NCBI GenBank assembly: GCA_043228905.1
Contig: JBHGNT010000005.1
Span: 806,001 to 870,000, forward strand
DNA length: 64,000 nucleotides
From: Azolla caroliniana
Taxonomy: Eukaryota > Polypodiophyta
Reading direction: 5' to 3'
Position 1 is the stretch's first letter. Each line of letters opens with the position of its first letter. Below the pieces are notes generated by a model. The model was not told the DNA's origin. It made no database searches and saw only the letters and a list, made by a program, of their open reading frames with translations. The position numbers and the translations under genes are program-made. This document shows positions 44,638 through 57,956 of this stretch, in pieces.

Positions 44638-45167
44638 TGTCGCGTTGTTACGCGCGTGCGTGCGTGTAGAAGGGGCGGGACCACCGGGGTCTCGGACTAG
44701 GGAGTAGAGGAGAAAGAATAGGACATGATATGGAGGCTTCGCTCAAGAGGAGAAGAGGAAAGAATAAGACCACGACATAGAAGGAGACATCGGCAGAGGC
44801 AAGATGTTCAACAAGTGATATTAAAACAACGAATGGTTACAACAATGGTGGCCGCCATGGCCGCACCAAACGACTATAAGAAAACCCTAAAGGAAAACCC
44901 AAGAAGAAAACCCTAACTGAAACCCTAAAACCGAATAGGAAACCCTCGACCTAAGTGGTATGCCTCTCTCCCTCAAAATAGGCAACCCTTCATAAGTGAC
45001 CCCTCCCTTCCTTTTATAGCCCAAGGAGGGAGGAACCTTACAATGTGGGATAAAATTTCCCCTCTCTTTCTATACACCATATCCTAGTTTACATGTGCGC
45101 ATGTAGCACACCATTGACTTGCCCTTCCCACCCCGGTTTCTGCTTATGGACGAAAATCTTCACGACA
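44638..45167 (-). repeat. 5' LTR of the gag-only element
   Basis: Direct copy of 40339-40864, four bases longer through an extra GCGT in the CGCGTGCG run. Ends (plus) CTTCACGACA; host gypsy sequence resumes at 45168. Confidence 0.82.
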
Positions 45168-45219
45168 TCGCTTAAAGGCATGCCGAGCCTTAGGCCATGA
45201 CAAGGGAATTGGCAACGCC

Positions 45220-46360
45220 GTGGAGGCGGTCTCATTTGATGACACCCTTGGAGAAATCGAGAGGGTAATCGAAGGAGGTCTAAGTGAAGACCGGGTCATA
45301 CCAGTTAACTCAGTCGAGATGTACGAAGTCATTGCGGACTTCAAAGGGGACATCGGGCCGCATCGGACCGCCCGCGTAAACACCAATTACAAGACTGTGG
45401 ACCAAAAGGTGAAACCAGTCGCGGCTCCCTTGCTGAAGGGCAGCTGGGAATGAATAAATAGGGCCGCTACCGACCCAAGCGTGCGAGATCCGGCCGGCAT
45501 AGGACATCGGTTCACCGAGAAGACATTGCGGGAGCTGAAGATAGGTGGGGGTGGCTTCCTACTACTGGCAGAAGTGGACCGGTTCAGGAGGATGCTCGAG
45601 AGGCACCGTAAAGCCTTCAAATTCTCGTTGAGAGAGATCGGGTGGGTTGACCCGACTATTGTCGAACCAATGGTAATCTTTACGGTGCCGCACGTGACAT
45701 GGAGTCTCAAGCCAATTCAGGTACCGAGACCTCACATTCCGTGTTGATGGAGCTTCTTAAGCAGAAAGCCACCTGTCCGGGCCATATGGTCCAAGGCCGT
45801 CCCCGGCAAAGGTAGAGGCCATCTCAGTAATGAAAGAGGAGTGTGGATCTGTCACGGAGATCTGGCGTTTCTTGGGAGCATGCACCCTCTACCACATCTG
45901 GATACCACACTACGCGCATGTCGCCGAGCCACTCTATGGCTTGTTGAAGAAAGGTAGGAATTTTGAATGGGCCGAAGAGCACACAAAGGCAGTCTGGAGA
46001 CTATAACAAATGCTTACAACTGCACCGGCTTTATGGAAAGTTGTATACAAACCGGATACTCCGGTTTACATCACGGTGGGCACCAGCCCGACTTGAAACG
46101 GATGGGTCATGAATAAGGAGGATGAGAACGACACACGTTTCCCCATCCGGTTCGGCACGAAGGTATTGAGCGAGTGACAACGAGGATACGCCCAGGTCAA
46201 GCGCGAACTATGGGGTATCGTTTCGGCGGTTAAGGTCGACAAGGACTGTAACTTAATCGGGACAGAAGTGATTTTAGAGACGGACTGCCTACCGATCCTC
46301 GGTATGGTTTCCAGATGTGCAACTCCTGACCTGGCCATGCTCAGATGGATTGCATACATT
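45220..46360 (+). pseudogene. G2 RT and RNase H, decayed
   Basis: RT start MEAVSFDDTLGEIERVIEGG and IFTVPHVTWSLKPIQVPRPH, then a deletion at about 45745 removes the RT palm. The reading resumes at the RT thumb with SVTEIWRFLGACTLYHIWIP, LKKGRNFEWAEEHTKAV, RFPIRFGTKVLSE, QRGYAQVKRELWGIV and RWIAYI, which the solo LTR interrupts. Several stops. Confidence 0.78.
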
Positions 46361-47020
46361 TGTTGGGAATATGTCCCTCCAGTGGGAGGATGATCCGACT
46401 GTTTGGGAAGCCGACATTTGAAGAGTTGAAAACAGTGAGTCGACTATTTGAGAATTTGACTATTATTATTATGGTAATAATAATGATGATGTGTGGAAAC
46501 AAGTCCCTCCAGATGGGAAAGAGAGAGGAGCCGAGTTGATGAGTGACTCGGCCGAGGCCGAAACCAGAATCGTGTATATATCCAACTCGGGAGACTATAC
46601 TTGTAAATAGTCTAAGTGTGCGCCCCATGAGGGCTACGTATGTAAATCACCAGAAGTTGCGTAAGAATATATGCAACTAGGGAAAACTTTTAGCGTGTGA
46701 GGAACGGAGTTAGAAGTTGTAGTGTGCAGGAGAGTGTGAAAAAAGAAGGAAGAGTCGTGCCATAGTTGTGTGTGTAACAACAGACGTGAAGAGCCCTGTG
46801 CGGCTGATACACTCAACAGAGTGTTGTAATCTTCTCTGTATTGTATATCCACTATACTATAGTGAAGAATCTATTCACCCATGGTTTTTCCCCGTTTTAG
46901 GGTTTCCACGTAAATCTCTGTGCACTTTTGTTTATCTTGTCTTTTCTGGCATTTCTCCAATTCGTATTTCAGCGCGTAGTTTGTTCATTGTGATTTGTAT
47001 TCCGCATCGATTTCTCAACA
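46361..47020 (+). repeat. Solo copia-type LTR inside G2
   Basis: Starts TGTTGGGAATATGTCCCTCC, ends TTTCTCAACA. Host codons join exactly across it (ATT before, AAC AAG after). A second LTR-start-like string (TGTGTGGAAACAAGTCCCTC) occurs at about 46490, so the head may be partly duplicated. No target duplication visible. Confidence 0.7.
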
Positions 47021-48543
47021 AACAAGTCCCTAAACCCGGAAATACGGCACATTTCCGGAAAAGACAACGCCATGGCTGATATGCTTTCCAGAGCGAGGTT
47101 CGAGAATGAGGACGGCATAGTGTCGGAAGATGAAGAAGTTGGCGCAGACTTCTTCAAATCAGCACACATGAAGGTAAATAGGCGAAGCACTCCGCCCTTG
47201 AATGAGTTCGAGGAGGATGACTACGACGGGGAGTGGCTTGTAATCAGAAGGTTCCTAAGAACAATGATGGCGGACGCATCATGGTCAAGGGATGAAGCAA
47301 GTCAACTCCAGAAGTGGTCGTACAAGTATATCCTACGAAATGGGAAAATTTGGAGGCATTTGAAGAAGCGGAACAACGCGCTACTCCGGGTAGTAGCTCG
47401 AACTGAGAATCAAGCGAAGCTGATATCAAAGTTCCACGAAAGCCCTTGGTCTAGGCATCGGGGTATTGGTTCGAGAAGCTAAAGGATAAGTACTGGTGGC
47501 CGGGAATGTATAAAGGCGTGCACCACTTCGTGTCGACATGCGACAGGTGCCAGATGCACTCAGTGGTTTGACACCGCGATGAGCTGCACCCGACTTACCC
47601 GCCAACCATACACTTCAAGTGGATGGTCGACTTGGTGACAATGCTGATGGGAGTAGGAAAAATGCGATACCTGGTGCTAGCAAGGGAAGATCTAACAAAC
47701 TAGGTGGAGGGCCGAGCGTTGACAAACAAGACCATCGCGGCCGTGTGCAAGTTTCTGATTGAAGATGTCGTCTACCGGTACGAGTGCGTATGAAGGATTG
47801 GGGCTAATCGAGGAGAGCTGGATGCGGAGGAGGCCAAGCCTGAACTATTTGACTGACTAGGGGTGAAGTTGACCATCACAACGGTGTACAACCTAGAAGC
47901 AAACAGGAAGGTCGAGCGGGGTCATGGACCGATCGTAAAAGCCATAGTACGCATATGTGAAGGACGAGTCAGCAATTGGCCGAGACTACTCCCTTACGCG
48001 CTATGGGCGGACATGACTACTCACAGCTCGGTAACCGGGTACATGCCTGCGGAGCTTATGTTCGGGCAGAAACCCATGATGCCAGTGGGACGAACAATTA
48101 CCTCCTAGATGGTGGTCAATTGGGCCGATGAAATGAGCTGAGAAGAGTTGTTAGCGGCACGCATCCGATAGCTCAAGCAGAGGCTGGAAGACGTGGAACG
48201 GGCAACAACGAGGGTAAAAGAGGCACGGAGCATAAACAAGGCCAAGTTCGACCGGACGCACCGATTCTGGCCAAAAAAGATCGAGGAAGGCAACTGGGTG
48301 TTGGTCTATGACAACAGTCTCGACAATCAACATCGGTCTACGCGTAAGTTCACAAAACAGTGGTTCCGGCCGTATGTGGTGACTTGTGCAAACGACAACG
48401 CGACATATCATCTCGTGGAGCTCGACGGAACTCGAATGCCGACACCGGTAGAAGGGAAGCGGATAAAGGCCTTCAAAAGGCGGAACGGGACCCGACAATG
48501 GGAATCGAAAGCGATGACTCGGACCGAGAGGACGAGTAATGGC
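47021..48543 (+). pseudogene. G2 integrase, decayed
   Basis: RNase H tail (NPEIRHISGKDNAMADMLSR), zinc finger (FHESPWSRHRGIG ... TCDRCQMH), core pieces (FKWMVDLVT; ANRGELDAEEAK where G1 has ADRGEL, so the second catalytic Asp is Asn here; KVERGHGPIVKAI), and the GPY-type end (QWFRPYVVTCANDNATYHLV). Stops at several places. No chromodomain follows. Confidence 0.8.
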
Positions 48544-48614
48544 TAGCCATGGAATCCTCCATTAAACTCGCTACCTGGCGCATACCAGAGGATGTGTGGT
48601 TTGGTGGGGATGGA

Positions 48615-49354
48615 TGTTGTGAAGATTCCAGACCATAGGGGGAAATGTCGCCAAATGTGTGGGAATGCGGGTGTGCACAAGTGCACCCCCTTTTTGTACT
48701 AATTTATGTAAATACTAGGTGTTGGTAGGTTTTGTGGATTACTAGGAAGTTAGGCACTATTAGAGGATTTTAATATCACATAGGTAGGGGGGGGGGGGCA
48801 AAGAGGAGAGAGCGAGAGCATAGCGAGAAGAGAATCTAGGAGGGAATATCGAGGGGTCATTAAACTTGATGTAACGACTGCTTCTTGTGCTATAAAAGGG
48901 GCGGCCTCAGACTGTTTGAGGGATCGATATCTTTGAGGAGTAGAAGACGTTGCCGAACGGGAAGAAGTAGCTCGCTCTCTCGTTTGCGTCAAACACCCGC
49001 GCACTCCCGGCCAGAGGTCCCCTTTTTCATATGTTTGCTCTAGAGCTCGAAGCTCTGTTCCCAGCTTTGACCGGTTGTATTCCCTGCGCTTCACGCGCAC
49101 GTCCTAACAACTATTGTTAATCTATTCTGTGCATGTACGTTGTTTTTCTTTCTACTGTGTCGTTCTCGTGTTGATATTCTCTCGTACTGCATTGAGTTCG
49201 AAACCTACGACCACCTCCTTCCTACTCCTCTTTGTCTGTTCACGGTGTTTGTGTGTACGCAATGCGCGGGCCTCTTCCTCCTTTCTCGACTCCTTGGTTC
49301 AAGACCCCCGTGGTCCTACCCCGTTTCTACGCATCCGCATGGAATACCGCGACA
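48615..49354 (+). repeat. 3' LTR of G2
   Basis: Starts TGTTGTGAAGATTCCAG after a purine tract (GGTGGGGATGGA), ends ATACCGCGACA. The right three quarters are part of a tandem duplication. Confidence 0.83.
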
Positions 49355-50237
49355 CTATCTTTTAGAAGTTAATGGACATGCTTTCATATGTCCATCAAAG
49401 CTTGCGAACTACTACATCCCAACTCTCAGTATACCAAGAGGCAATTTAGACAAATTTTTAAATTGGCAAACATATGTGCTAACCTCTTTGCCCTAGGCAA
49501 TGTCTCATGGTGAGGGGGGTGGGCAAAGAGGAGAGAGCGAGAGCATAGCGAGAAGAGAATCTAGGAGGGAATATCGAGGGGTCATTAAACTTGATGTAAC
49601 GGCTGCTTCTTGTGCTATAAAAGGGGCGGCCTCAAACTGTTTGAGGGATCGATATCTTTGAGGAGTAGAAGACGTTGCCGAACGGGAAGAAGTAGCTCGC
49701 TCTCTCGTTTGCGTCAAACACCCGCGCACTCCCGGCCAGAGGTCCCCTTTTTCATATGTTTGCTCTAGAGCTCGAAGCTCTGTTCCCGGCTTTGCCCGGT
49801 TGTATTCCCTGCGCTTCACGCGCACGTCCTAACAACTATTGTTAATCTATTCTGTGCATGTACGTTGTTTTTCTTTCTACTGTGTCGTCCTCGTGTTGCT
49901 ATTCTCTCGTATTGCATTGAGTTCGAAACCTACGACCACCTCCTTCCTACTCCTCTTTGTCTGTTCACGGTGTTTGTGTGTACGCAATGCGCGGGCCTCT
50001 TCCTCCTTTCTCGACTCCTTGGTTCAAGACCCCCGTGGTCCTACCCCGTTTCTACGCATCCGCGTGGAATACCGCGACACTATCGTTTAGAAGTTAATGG
50101 ACATGCTTTCATATGTCCATCAAAGCTTGCGAACTACTACATCCCAACTCTTAGTATACCAAGAGGCAATTTAGACAAATTTTTAAATTGGCAAACATAT
50201 GTGCTAACCTCTTTGCCCTAGGCAATGTCTCATGGTG
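48788..50237 (+). repeat. 725-bp tandem duplication of LTR end plus flank
   Basis: Copy 1 about 48788-49512, copy 2 about 49513-50237, constant offset 725. Each holds the LTR from its G run to CGCGACA and then 158 bp of non-LTR flank ending AATGTCTCATGGTGAG. About ten differences by eye. Confidence 0.92.
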
Positions 50238-51163
50238 AGCAAAGCATTTTAGTTTGGCACTTGTAATAGAGATTCATGTACACTTTTGTGTGACTTTTTA
50301 CTAGAGCACCATGAGAAGTGTCCTAAAATTTCCGAGGGAATGTCTGTCTACATATAACAGTTACTAATTATGTGGGCCAATCCATGACAATCAAGTAATA
50401 TAACATGTATTCCATGAACATTGATTGAACTAGCCTTACTATAACATGGAAGGCCCATGTGGTGGCCATATTGCAGTTTAAGGGCATCCATTATTACTCT
50501 CATCAATATCCTTTGGATTAATTTGTGCATGGATGCTATCACTTTAGAACTCACAATTGAAGCTTAAGATGTTCTCATTAGATGGATGCAATGTTGTGTG
50601 TATGGCAAATAATGTTTGGCAATATGTATTGGGAATATACATATATGCTTGTGCATTTGACAGAAAGTTTTGGTCAAATCAATACCCAAGAAAGAAATTT
50701 GTGTGAATCTTTTCTAGATTGCCCACCAATCACTGACCCAACAACATTTGGCAATGATTTACAAACTCATTGATTGCAAAGAGAAATTGTGAATCCTATT
50801 AAAGATAGCTTGTTGGCAGGTATGTATACAACGCAATTAATTGTACCATAAACTGAGACATCAGTACAACAGCATTGCATAAATTTATTAGAGACAACAA
50901 CAACTGTCAACATTCACATATAATGGAAAAATGTTTCTTTGTATGGCCAAGTTTCTGACAAATGTCAAATTTGCCTTCATTTCAAACTTTCTTCAATTTG
51001 GGTTATTTGAAAACTGTCTAGATTGGTGCACAATGTTAGAACATGGAATTTTGAGCTTAATCAATGCCATTAAGTGCTTGGATTGACAACATGGAAAATC
51101 AAGTGTGGCTCAATCAATCCTATGAAAAGGGATATTATATCAAAATGATCATATGATCCAAAC
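50238..51163. other. AT-rich spacer downstream of the HD-Zip gene
   Basis: Searched on the minus strand for START-domain exons (the expected continuation of the HD-Zip III gene); none seen. No other gene recognised. Confidence 0.6.
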
Positions 51164-52521
51164 TCAGACATAGCAAGGGGACAAATTAAAGCTGTGATTG
51201 TCAGTGGTAGTGTTGGTAAAATTGTGGTTAATAATGTTTCTGTTAGGGTTAAGGTGTGCAGGAGGTGGCAGGTTTAATGGTGATGGGGCCAGTGGGATAT
51301 GGAGGTGTTGGAGGAGGTGATCCTTCTCATGCATCAACTGCGACACCTGCTTCTGCAATCTCTCGTTCTCTTCCATCAATAGCTTGTTCATTGCAATCAG
51401 TTTCCCATTCACACTCTGCAGGCGTGTCGTCTCTCTCCTTTGCTTCTCCCTACACCTGTAATTAGCAGGTCCATCCATATCGGAAACATATAATAAATTC
51501 AATCTAATCCAATCCTATCCTATCATTACATCCATCATCTCTTAGATATTAACCCAAAAGAAATTTCATACACTATATAATCGACTGATCCTTTTTCCTT
51601 CATCCAAAATCCAATAAGATTAACATACAAATCGCCCATTATACTATATAATCCATCAATCTAATCAGCCAGTTCCATTTCCTACACCAAAACACCAGTG
51701 GATAGACTTTCGACTCACCGGATCAACGCAAGGAATTGGATGAAATTCTAACCACAGAAAATCACCCTTAAGAGAATATACTCACTAATTAACCCGCTTC
51801 AAAAAATCAAAAATCATGGACAAACCTACAACTAAGATGGAGACGTGATCGCATAAATCAACTGATTAGGCAGGCAGTAATTAGGGAAACACCACATGAG
51901 CTCGTGATTCACTAGTGAGCACGATCCGGAAATTAAGGAATTCACCTCCTATTTTGGAACCAGACTTTGATCTGTTGGGGGTGAATGTGGCGGAGCAGGG
52001 GATTGTCGTGGATGAGCTGCTGCCTGGTCACAGAGGAGGGCTTGGGGCAATGGTGGTACAGCACCTCCAATGCCTCCACCTGCTCTGCAGTGTACTTGAT
52101 GTACCTCAGAGTACTACTCCTGCTACTACCATTACTTAATCTCTTACCATTAGTAGCTGCAGTACTGTTGTCGTGATTCATCATCACCTGATGATTCTCC
52201 GCCTCATCCCCGCCACTGCTGCTACAACCGCTAATGCTAGGCCTCGCATCATTCAGGGGATGATGATGATGATGATGATCAGCAGAAGCAGAAGCAGCAG
52301 CAGTGGATGAATTGGAGATCAAATGGGTGGATGCGGCAATAATGCTGGTATCGTGGTCAATGTAATAAGGAGGCGCATCATCATGGCTGCTGTTGTACAT
52401 CATGAAGTCATGTGGGCAGCTGCTAATCGAAGGGCTGTTGAAGTGATTAGGGCTGATTAGCAGCAGATTGTCAGTGGTCTGTGGATTCGCATGATTAGGG
52501 TTGGAAGTGATGGTGTTGATC

Positions 52522-52556
<35 letters not shown>

Positions 52557-52646
52557 TGGCATGAGTTGCAAGAGCTCCTCTTCCTGCTGCTGCTGCTGCT
52601 TATGATGATGATGATGATGATGATGATGGTCATGGTGATTAAGCAT
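51164..52646 (-). CDS. Class III HD-Zip transcription factor lacking START and MEKHLA domains
   Basis: Two exons, 52646-51946 and 51455-51164, GT-AG intron splitting an Arg codon in NRR-CREKQ; 330 residues. Residues 1-60 are rich in His and Gln homopolymers (CAT, CAA repeats), 60-175 are Ser/Asn/His rich. The homeodomain at about 178-236 (YIKYTAEQVEALEVLYHHCP, QIKVWFQNRR) continues directly into a leucine zipper with Leu every seven residues (LIAMNKLLMEENERLQKQVS). The zipper sequence is specific to class III HD-Zip proteins, nuclear regulators of polarity, meristem and vascular fate. Family members are usually about 830-850 residues with a lipid-binding START domain, which also contains the miR165/166 site, and a C-terminal MEKHLA domain. 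Here the frame stops at 51164 (LSPCYV) and no later exon is visible back to about 30 kb. Several homeodomain positions differ from typical members (VTRQQLIHDNPLL). Confidence 0.82.
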
Positions 52647-52833
52647 AGTTATTGGCTTTAACTATGGAATTAAGGATGTGCAGCAGGGGAACTAATTATT
52701 CTGCGCCTTTGGATGAAGAAGAACCTTCTGTGGATCATGCAGGAAAAAAAGCAAGCAAGCAAACAAACACTACTTACTTGCTTTTGTACTTTGCTACTGC
52801 ACAAAAACTGACCCCAGCTTTTCCACTCATACA

Positions 52834-53655
<822 letters not shown>

Positions 53656-56600
53656 CTCTCTCCATTTAGTGCCCTTCCATCATTGAGAAGAAGGCCTTCT
53701 CTCCTCCTCCCTTTATTAATCAGTCAAATGTTTTAGAGAAAAAAGTATTTTCCCCTCTTTCTTTCACTTCATAGTTTGTGCATATTATACATACCCACAC
53801 ACATATTATATATGTATGTATCATCATCATTCCTCTAACATGCTACTAGAGCCCACTTGTGGAACATTTAACACTTGTTAAATTTGGTGGGGGAATTCTT
53901 TGAACCCATCTTTTTTTTTTGTGAGGGCTATCTAACCCTTCCATTTAAGGAACACAATCCAAATCACACCTTTAGGTGTAACCCTCATAATCCTTGAAGG
54001 GAGGACAAATCTCCATCAATAGAGATAAACATCAAATGAGCATCTCGATGACATTGTACGGGAAGATGATTTTAGTCTTTAACAACGTGAGCATGAAGAA
54101 ACTGGGCAATGTGATCGCAAAGTAACCATGCTAGTTGTGGTAAACACAAGCACAACTGGAGGTGTTTCTCATTGCATAAGGGTCCTTTATCTCGTGTCTT
54201 GTCATCTTTGTTGGACCTCTCTCGATCGATACGTTATGTATTATTTTTCAAATCATACTTTGTACAGAAAGAATTCCTTGACCGGATTACCTTTCTATTT
54301 TTCAACATACCATCACGCCCACTAACTAAAAAGAGAGTAATAAGAAAACCTCGGACACAAGCTTTCTTCCATCATCAAAACAACAATGCAAGCAAACAAT
54401 GTGGGCTCAATTGCACATTTTTCAAAATGTCAAACGCCATATATTCAATGTTTTGCCTATTTTTTAATGTCCAATCATCACATGACATTACATATAGGTG
54501 CATCACATAAACACTGTTATCATCTAGCCTTTCAGGCGTGCCGTCTTTGTTATTGTTTTTGCGTTGTAGCAAAACGTAGAACAAGAAGAAGATTCTTATC
54601 ATAGATTGACATTTTCTTATCTCTAAGTTTCTACTTGAAAATAATGCGTTATATACTACTCCACACATCCTCACTAGAGTGAAGAACGAGATAACATATC
54701 GAGACACAACAAACATATGTAGATAATTTACTAAGGTTCATGGATATAATTGCAACATTTGTATAATCAAGTGACACATTAATTTTCAAAATAGTTCTCA
54801 CATGGAAATATATACATATACTGTATACATGTACACATACATACATACATACATATATATATTAGAATTAAAGTTATGCAATGATGAGTTGGAGAAATCC
54901 CAACTTGTAGACCTCAGGTTGATCTTGAAAAAACTTGACAACAAACAATGCTAATGTTTCAAACCTCATAAAACCTATATGAGGTCAACAAAATGGTGTA
55001 AGAGGCAAACAAAACCTACATGAGGTAACCTAATTGCTCTCTATAGAGAAGCAAATATGACATTGGTTACTATATATGTAATAAGCCATGATGAAATTTG
55101 AGCAACGTCTACTATTGATAGCGTGGGCATAAACCATCGAGTGATATGTTGGAAATTGTGACCAAGACATTCGTATGTACTTTGTTACCTTTTAACATGC
55201 ACTTCTTTTGCTTTCAAATTTACATTCATTCTCGAGGTGTTGTTTAAGGAGCTCACATGTCCTTTTACTTGTTTCCAAAGCATACAATACATTTTTCACA
55301 TCGCCTTTTCCATGATTTTCATTAGTGTACAAGTAAGGTATTCTATTGTTGGAAATGGAAACATATTTTGTGACAATTATAACTAGGCCTATGCTAACAA
55401 AAATAAGAGAAATCTTAGCATGTTGCATATTTCTTCAAATTACTTGTAATGTGTATATCATATATCATAAACTGAAGTGGGATATTGAAAATAAGAATAT
55501 GTAATTACTTTATCAAGTAAAGACTTCTTTGTAATATGTAATTTGTCTAGAGTTAAGGAAAGTAGTTTTTTTCACGAACTCTTAATATCCTTAATATACA
55601 ATGAAATGTCGAAGAATTATTATTATTTAAATATATACATTGCAAATATAAAAGTTAAGTAATTCAACAATGAACTGACGTAGACTTGGAGAGCAACATT
55701 CTTCCCTAGGGAAAGGAGAATGAAATCTTTGTATAAGTTTTAACCATTTCTTCAAGTAGCTAAAGACATTTCCAAAGTGTGCCACTTGTTTGTCTATAAT
55801 CATGAGTTACACATGGTTGTTTGAAAAACATTTCAATAAATGCATATTAAATAAAATTTGAAAATGGGCATGGGTATCGTTTTTATTCTAATTGATTCTA
55901 ATATCGAAATTGGCTATCGGTAAATGAAGCTTAGTTATTGCCATCCACATTCGATAACTATACCGCTTATTCGTTAAAGATGTTTAGTACGATGTTACGA
56001 CCTTGTTTAAAGCCAACATATATCGCTCATTTTCTAGTAATTATTGGATCATGAGTACAATTAAATTTAGTATGATATTTTTTGACCCTAGAATCTACTT
56101 TGGACACTGATGAGGTACACTAAAGTTAAATTGCTTCAGTGATACACAAGAAATCCCACAATTCTCAAAAACGAGCTCACAACTGGCCACAAAGCTTCTT
56201 TCACTTTCTTTTCACATGATGCATTCATTTGGTTAACATCTCCTTCAGAAGGGCAATGCTCTCATTTCCATCTTTTCTATTATAAAAACTGTATCAAAGT
56301 CAAAGCTATAAATTCATTTTTTTTAGCAAACATGCAAGGTGCGCATATGATCTCAAGGTGAAAGTAAGAAGAGATATATTGATAAACTGAACATCAAACC
56401 CACAACGTAATAAAGGAGAAGATCTACGATTGCTATCAATGAGCAATATGTTTGTTAGAGATGATTTCTAATGTAAGCATGAAATATGGAAATAAATGAT
56501 AGGTTGATAAGAGAAAGAGAGAGTGAAAGGAAGGTACAAATCCACCCAATTATCATGAATACACGAACATCATGGCTTCATCCAAACTTGAACCCAAGTC

Positions 56601-57292
56601 CTTGTAATACATAATCAAGAAGCCAACCATTAAGATAGCCTATTGTCATATTAAATAATAAACGCTACTTTTGTAATATACTGATTATTGTAAAAACTCT
56701 AGAACATTATACCTAGGCTATTCTATAGGAACGTATAAATATAGACATACAAGTCTTCTCAAACCAATTCAAATCAACACTAGTCTTAAGCTCTCATCGT
56801 CTATCTTGTATCCATTCTCATTTTGTCTTAATACATACATAATACATTCATTCTTTTCTTATCATTTCATTCCTCTCTTCTTGTGATCTCTTTATATCTT
56901 TCTATCTTTTCTCCTGGTTCTGACACCAATCACCCTTGAGTGAATGGATCGAGATGGACTCAAGCCTTGAACGACATCCCATACCACCGCTATGGCATTG
57001 AGTTGTACTTGGTACTAGCGCGCTTGCTACAAGAGTCTATTCACTACAAGATCATAGTCTCAACATAGTCGAATAAGGTGACTAATGAAGGTAGCTAGAC
57101 CTCTTATTTATAGTCAGACTTAAGACCCCAAGCCAAGTTCATACTTGGCCCTTATGGGTTGTCTCAATTCCTAGGATTAAAGGTTATATTCCCTTTCTTA
57201 CACTCTCAGTTAACCCTCACACTTATATCCTCATGTGTTGAATATTACAGTTCAAACTCCCACGGGATAAATTATGTTCATGCATGTAAAAA
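53656..57292. other. AT-rich intergenic sequence
   Basis: Only short ORFs without family resemblance. AG run near 56510, ACAT run near 54835. No LTR or TIR ends identified. Confidence 0.5.
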
Positions 57293-57722
57293 TGTTGGTT
57301 TATCTAAAGACTTGAAAAGAATTGTGTGCGGAAGCAATATAAGAAACCGAACAACAGAAAACACAGGTTTAATGGAAAGCTTAGGTTTGCACAGTGCGCA
57401 CAGGAGAGACAGAGAGAGAGTAAACACAAGAACTTAATTCAAAAGATAATACTCAATCTATACATAGGATGTGCTCAGTGAGCACTTTTATACAAGCCCT
57501 GACAATCGGGCTGACACAAGTACTAACAGTACTTGACTGCTCATAAATGAGCCTCGACTCTTACTCCCAAAACTATTCCTTATGAGGAATATCTTTCTAA
57601 CGGCCTTTCGGTCTACGCACCGATACAACCTTCCTACGCAGCGGTCTGCATACCAGTTTCCAACCGATCCGGTCCTTGGCTTGCTCAGCTGATTCAGCCG
57701 ATGTTGAGCTTGTCTCTCAACA
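57293..57722 (-). repeat. 3' LTR of copia D (430 bp)
   Basis: In minus orientation it starts TGTTGAGAGACAAGC after TTGAGGGGGAG and ends AAACCAACA, giving matching TGTTG/CAACA ends. It contains a TATA-like TTGTATAAAAGTGC (plus about 57490). Confidence 0.85.
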
Positions 57723-57956
57723 CTCCCCCTCAAGCTCAACTTGAGGCTCTTCGGGATCTTCCGGATCACCGCTTCGGTTCCTCCTGGCTCCACGCCTCGC
57801 TCGCGCTCCTCGGCCTGTTCGACTCCGAGTGCTTCGACCCTTCCGGTCGGCTTGTCTGCTCCCACGACCCTTCACAGCTTCCTTGCTGTCGTGGTGTTGG
57901 CGCTTCTCCGGCTTCTCCCCTTATGTTTGCTTTTGGACTCTTCTGCGAATCAACCC

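Larger units (their letters stand above)
40339..45167 (-). mobile_element. Gag-only non-autonomous LTR element (TR-GAG/LARD-like) nested in G2
   Basis: LTRs 40339-40864 and 44638-45167 in direct orientation. On the minus strand they read TGTCGTGAAGATTTTCG ... AACAACGCGACA. The minus-strand primer site TGGTGAACCTGACGTGA lies at 44617-44633, and the purine tract GGTGGGGGTGGA precedes the 3' LTR (plus 40865-40876). The interior is a gag-like frame extended into a long disordered ORF; no protease, RT, RNase H or integrase. LTRs differ by about 2 percent by eye, so it is younger than its host. No clear target duplication (CGCAC against TCGCT). Confidence 0.8.
37303..49354 (+). mobile_element. Ty3/gypsy element G2 with two nested insertions
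   Basis: 5' LTR 37303-38099, primer-site-like TGGTGAACCCGACATGA at 38104-38120, gag from 38117, protease about 39780-40080, RT 45220-46060, RNase H 46060-46360, integrase 47021-48545, 3' LTR 48615-49354. Interrupted by a reverse-oriented gag-only element (40339-45167) and a solo copia LTR (46361-47020). The 3' LTR lacks about 57 bp present in the 5' LTR (around 37680-37740). The flanks (CCCGT left, CTATC right) do not match, so one end may be recombined. Many stops: inactive. Confidence 0.85.

Noticed and set aside
45168-45172. Target duplication for the gag-only element
   Set aside because: Left flank CGCAC and right flank TCGCT do not match well enough.
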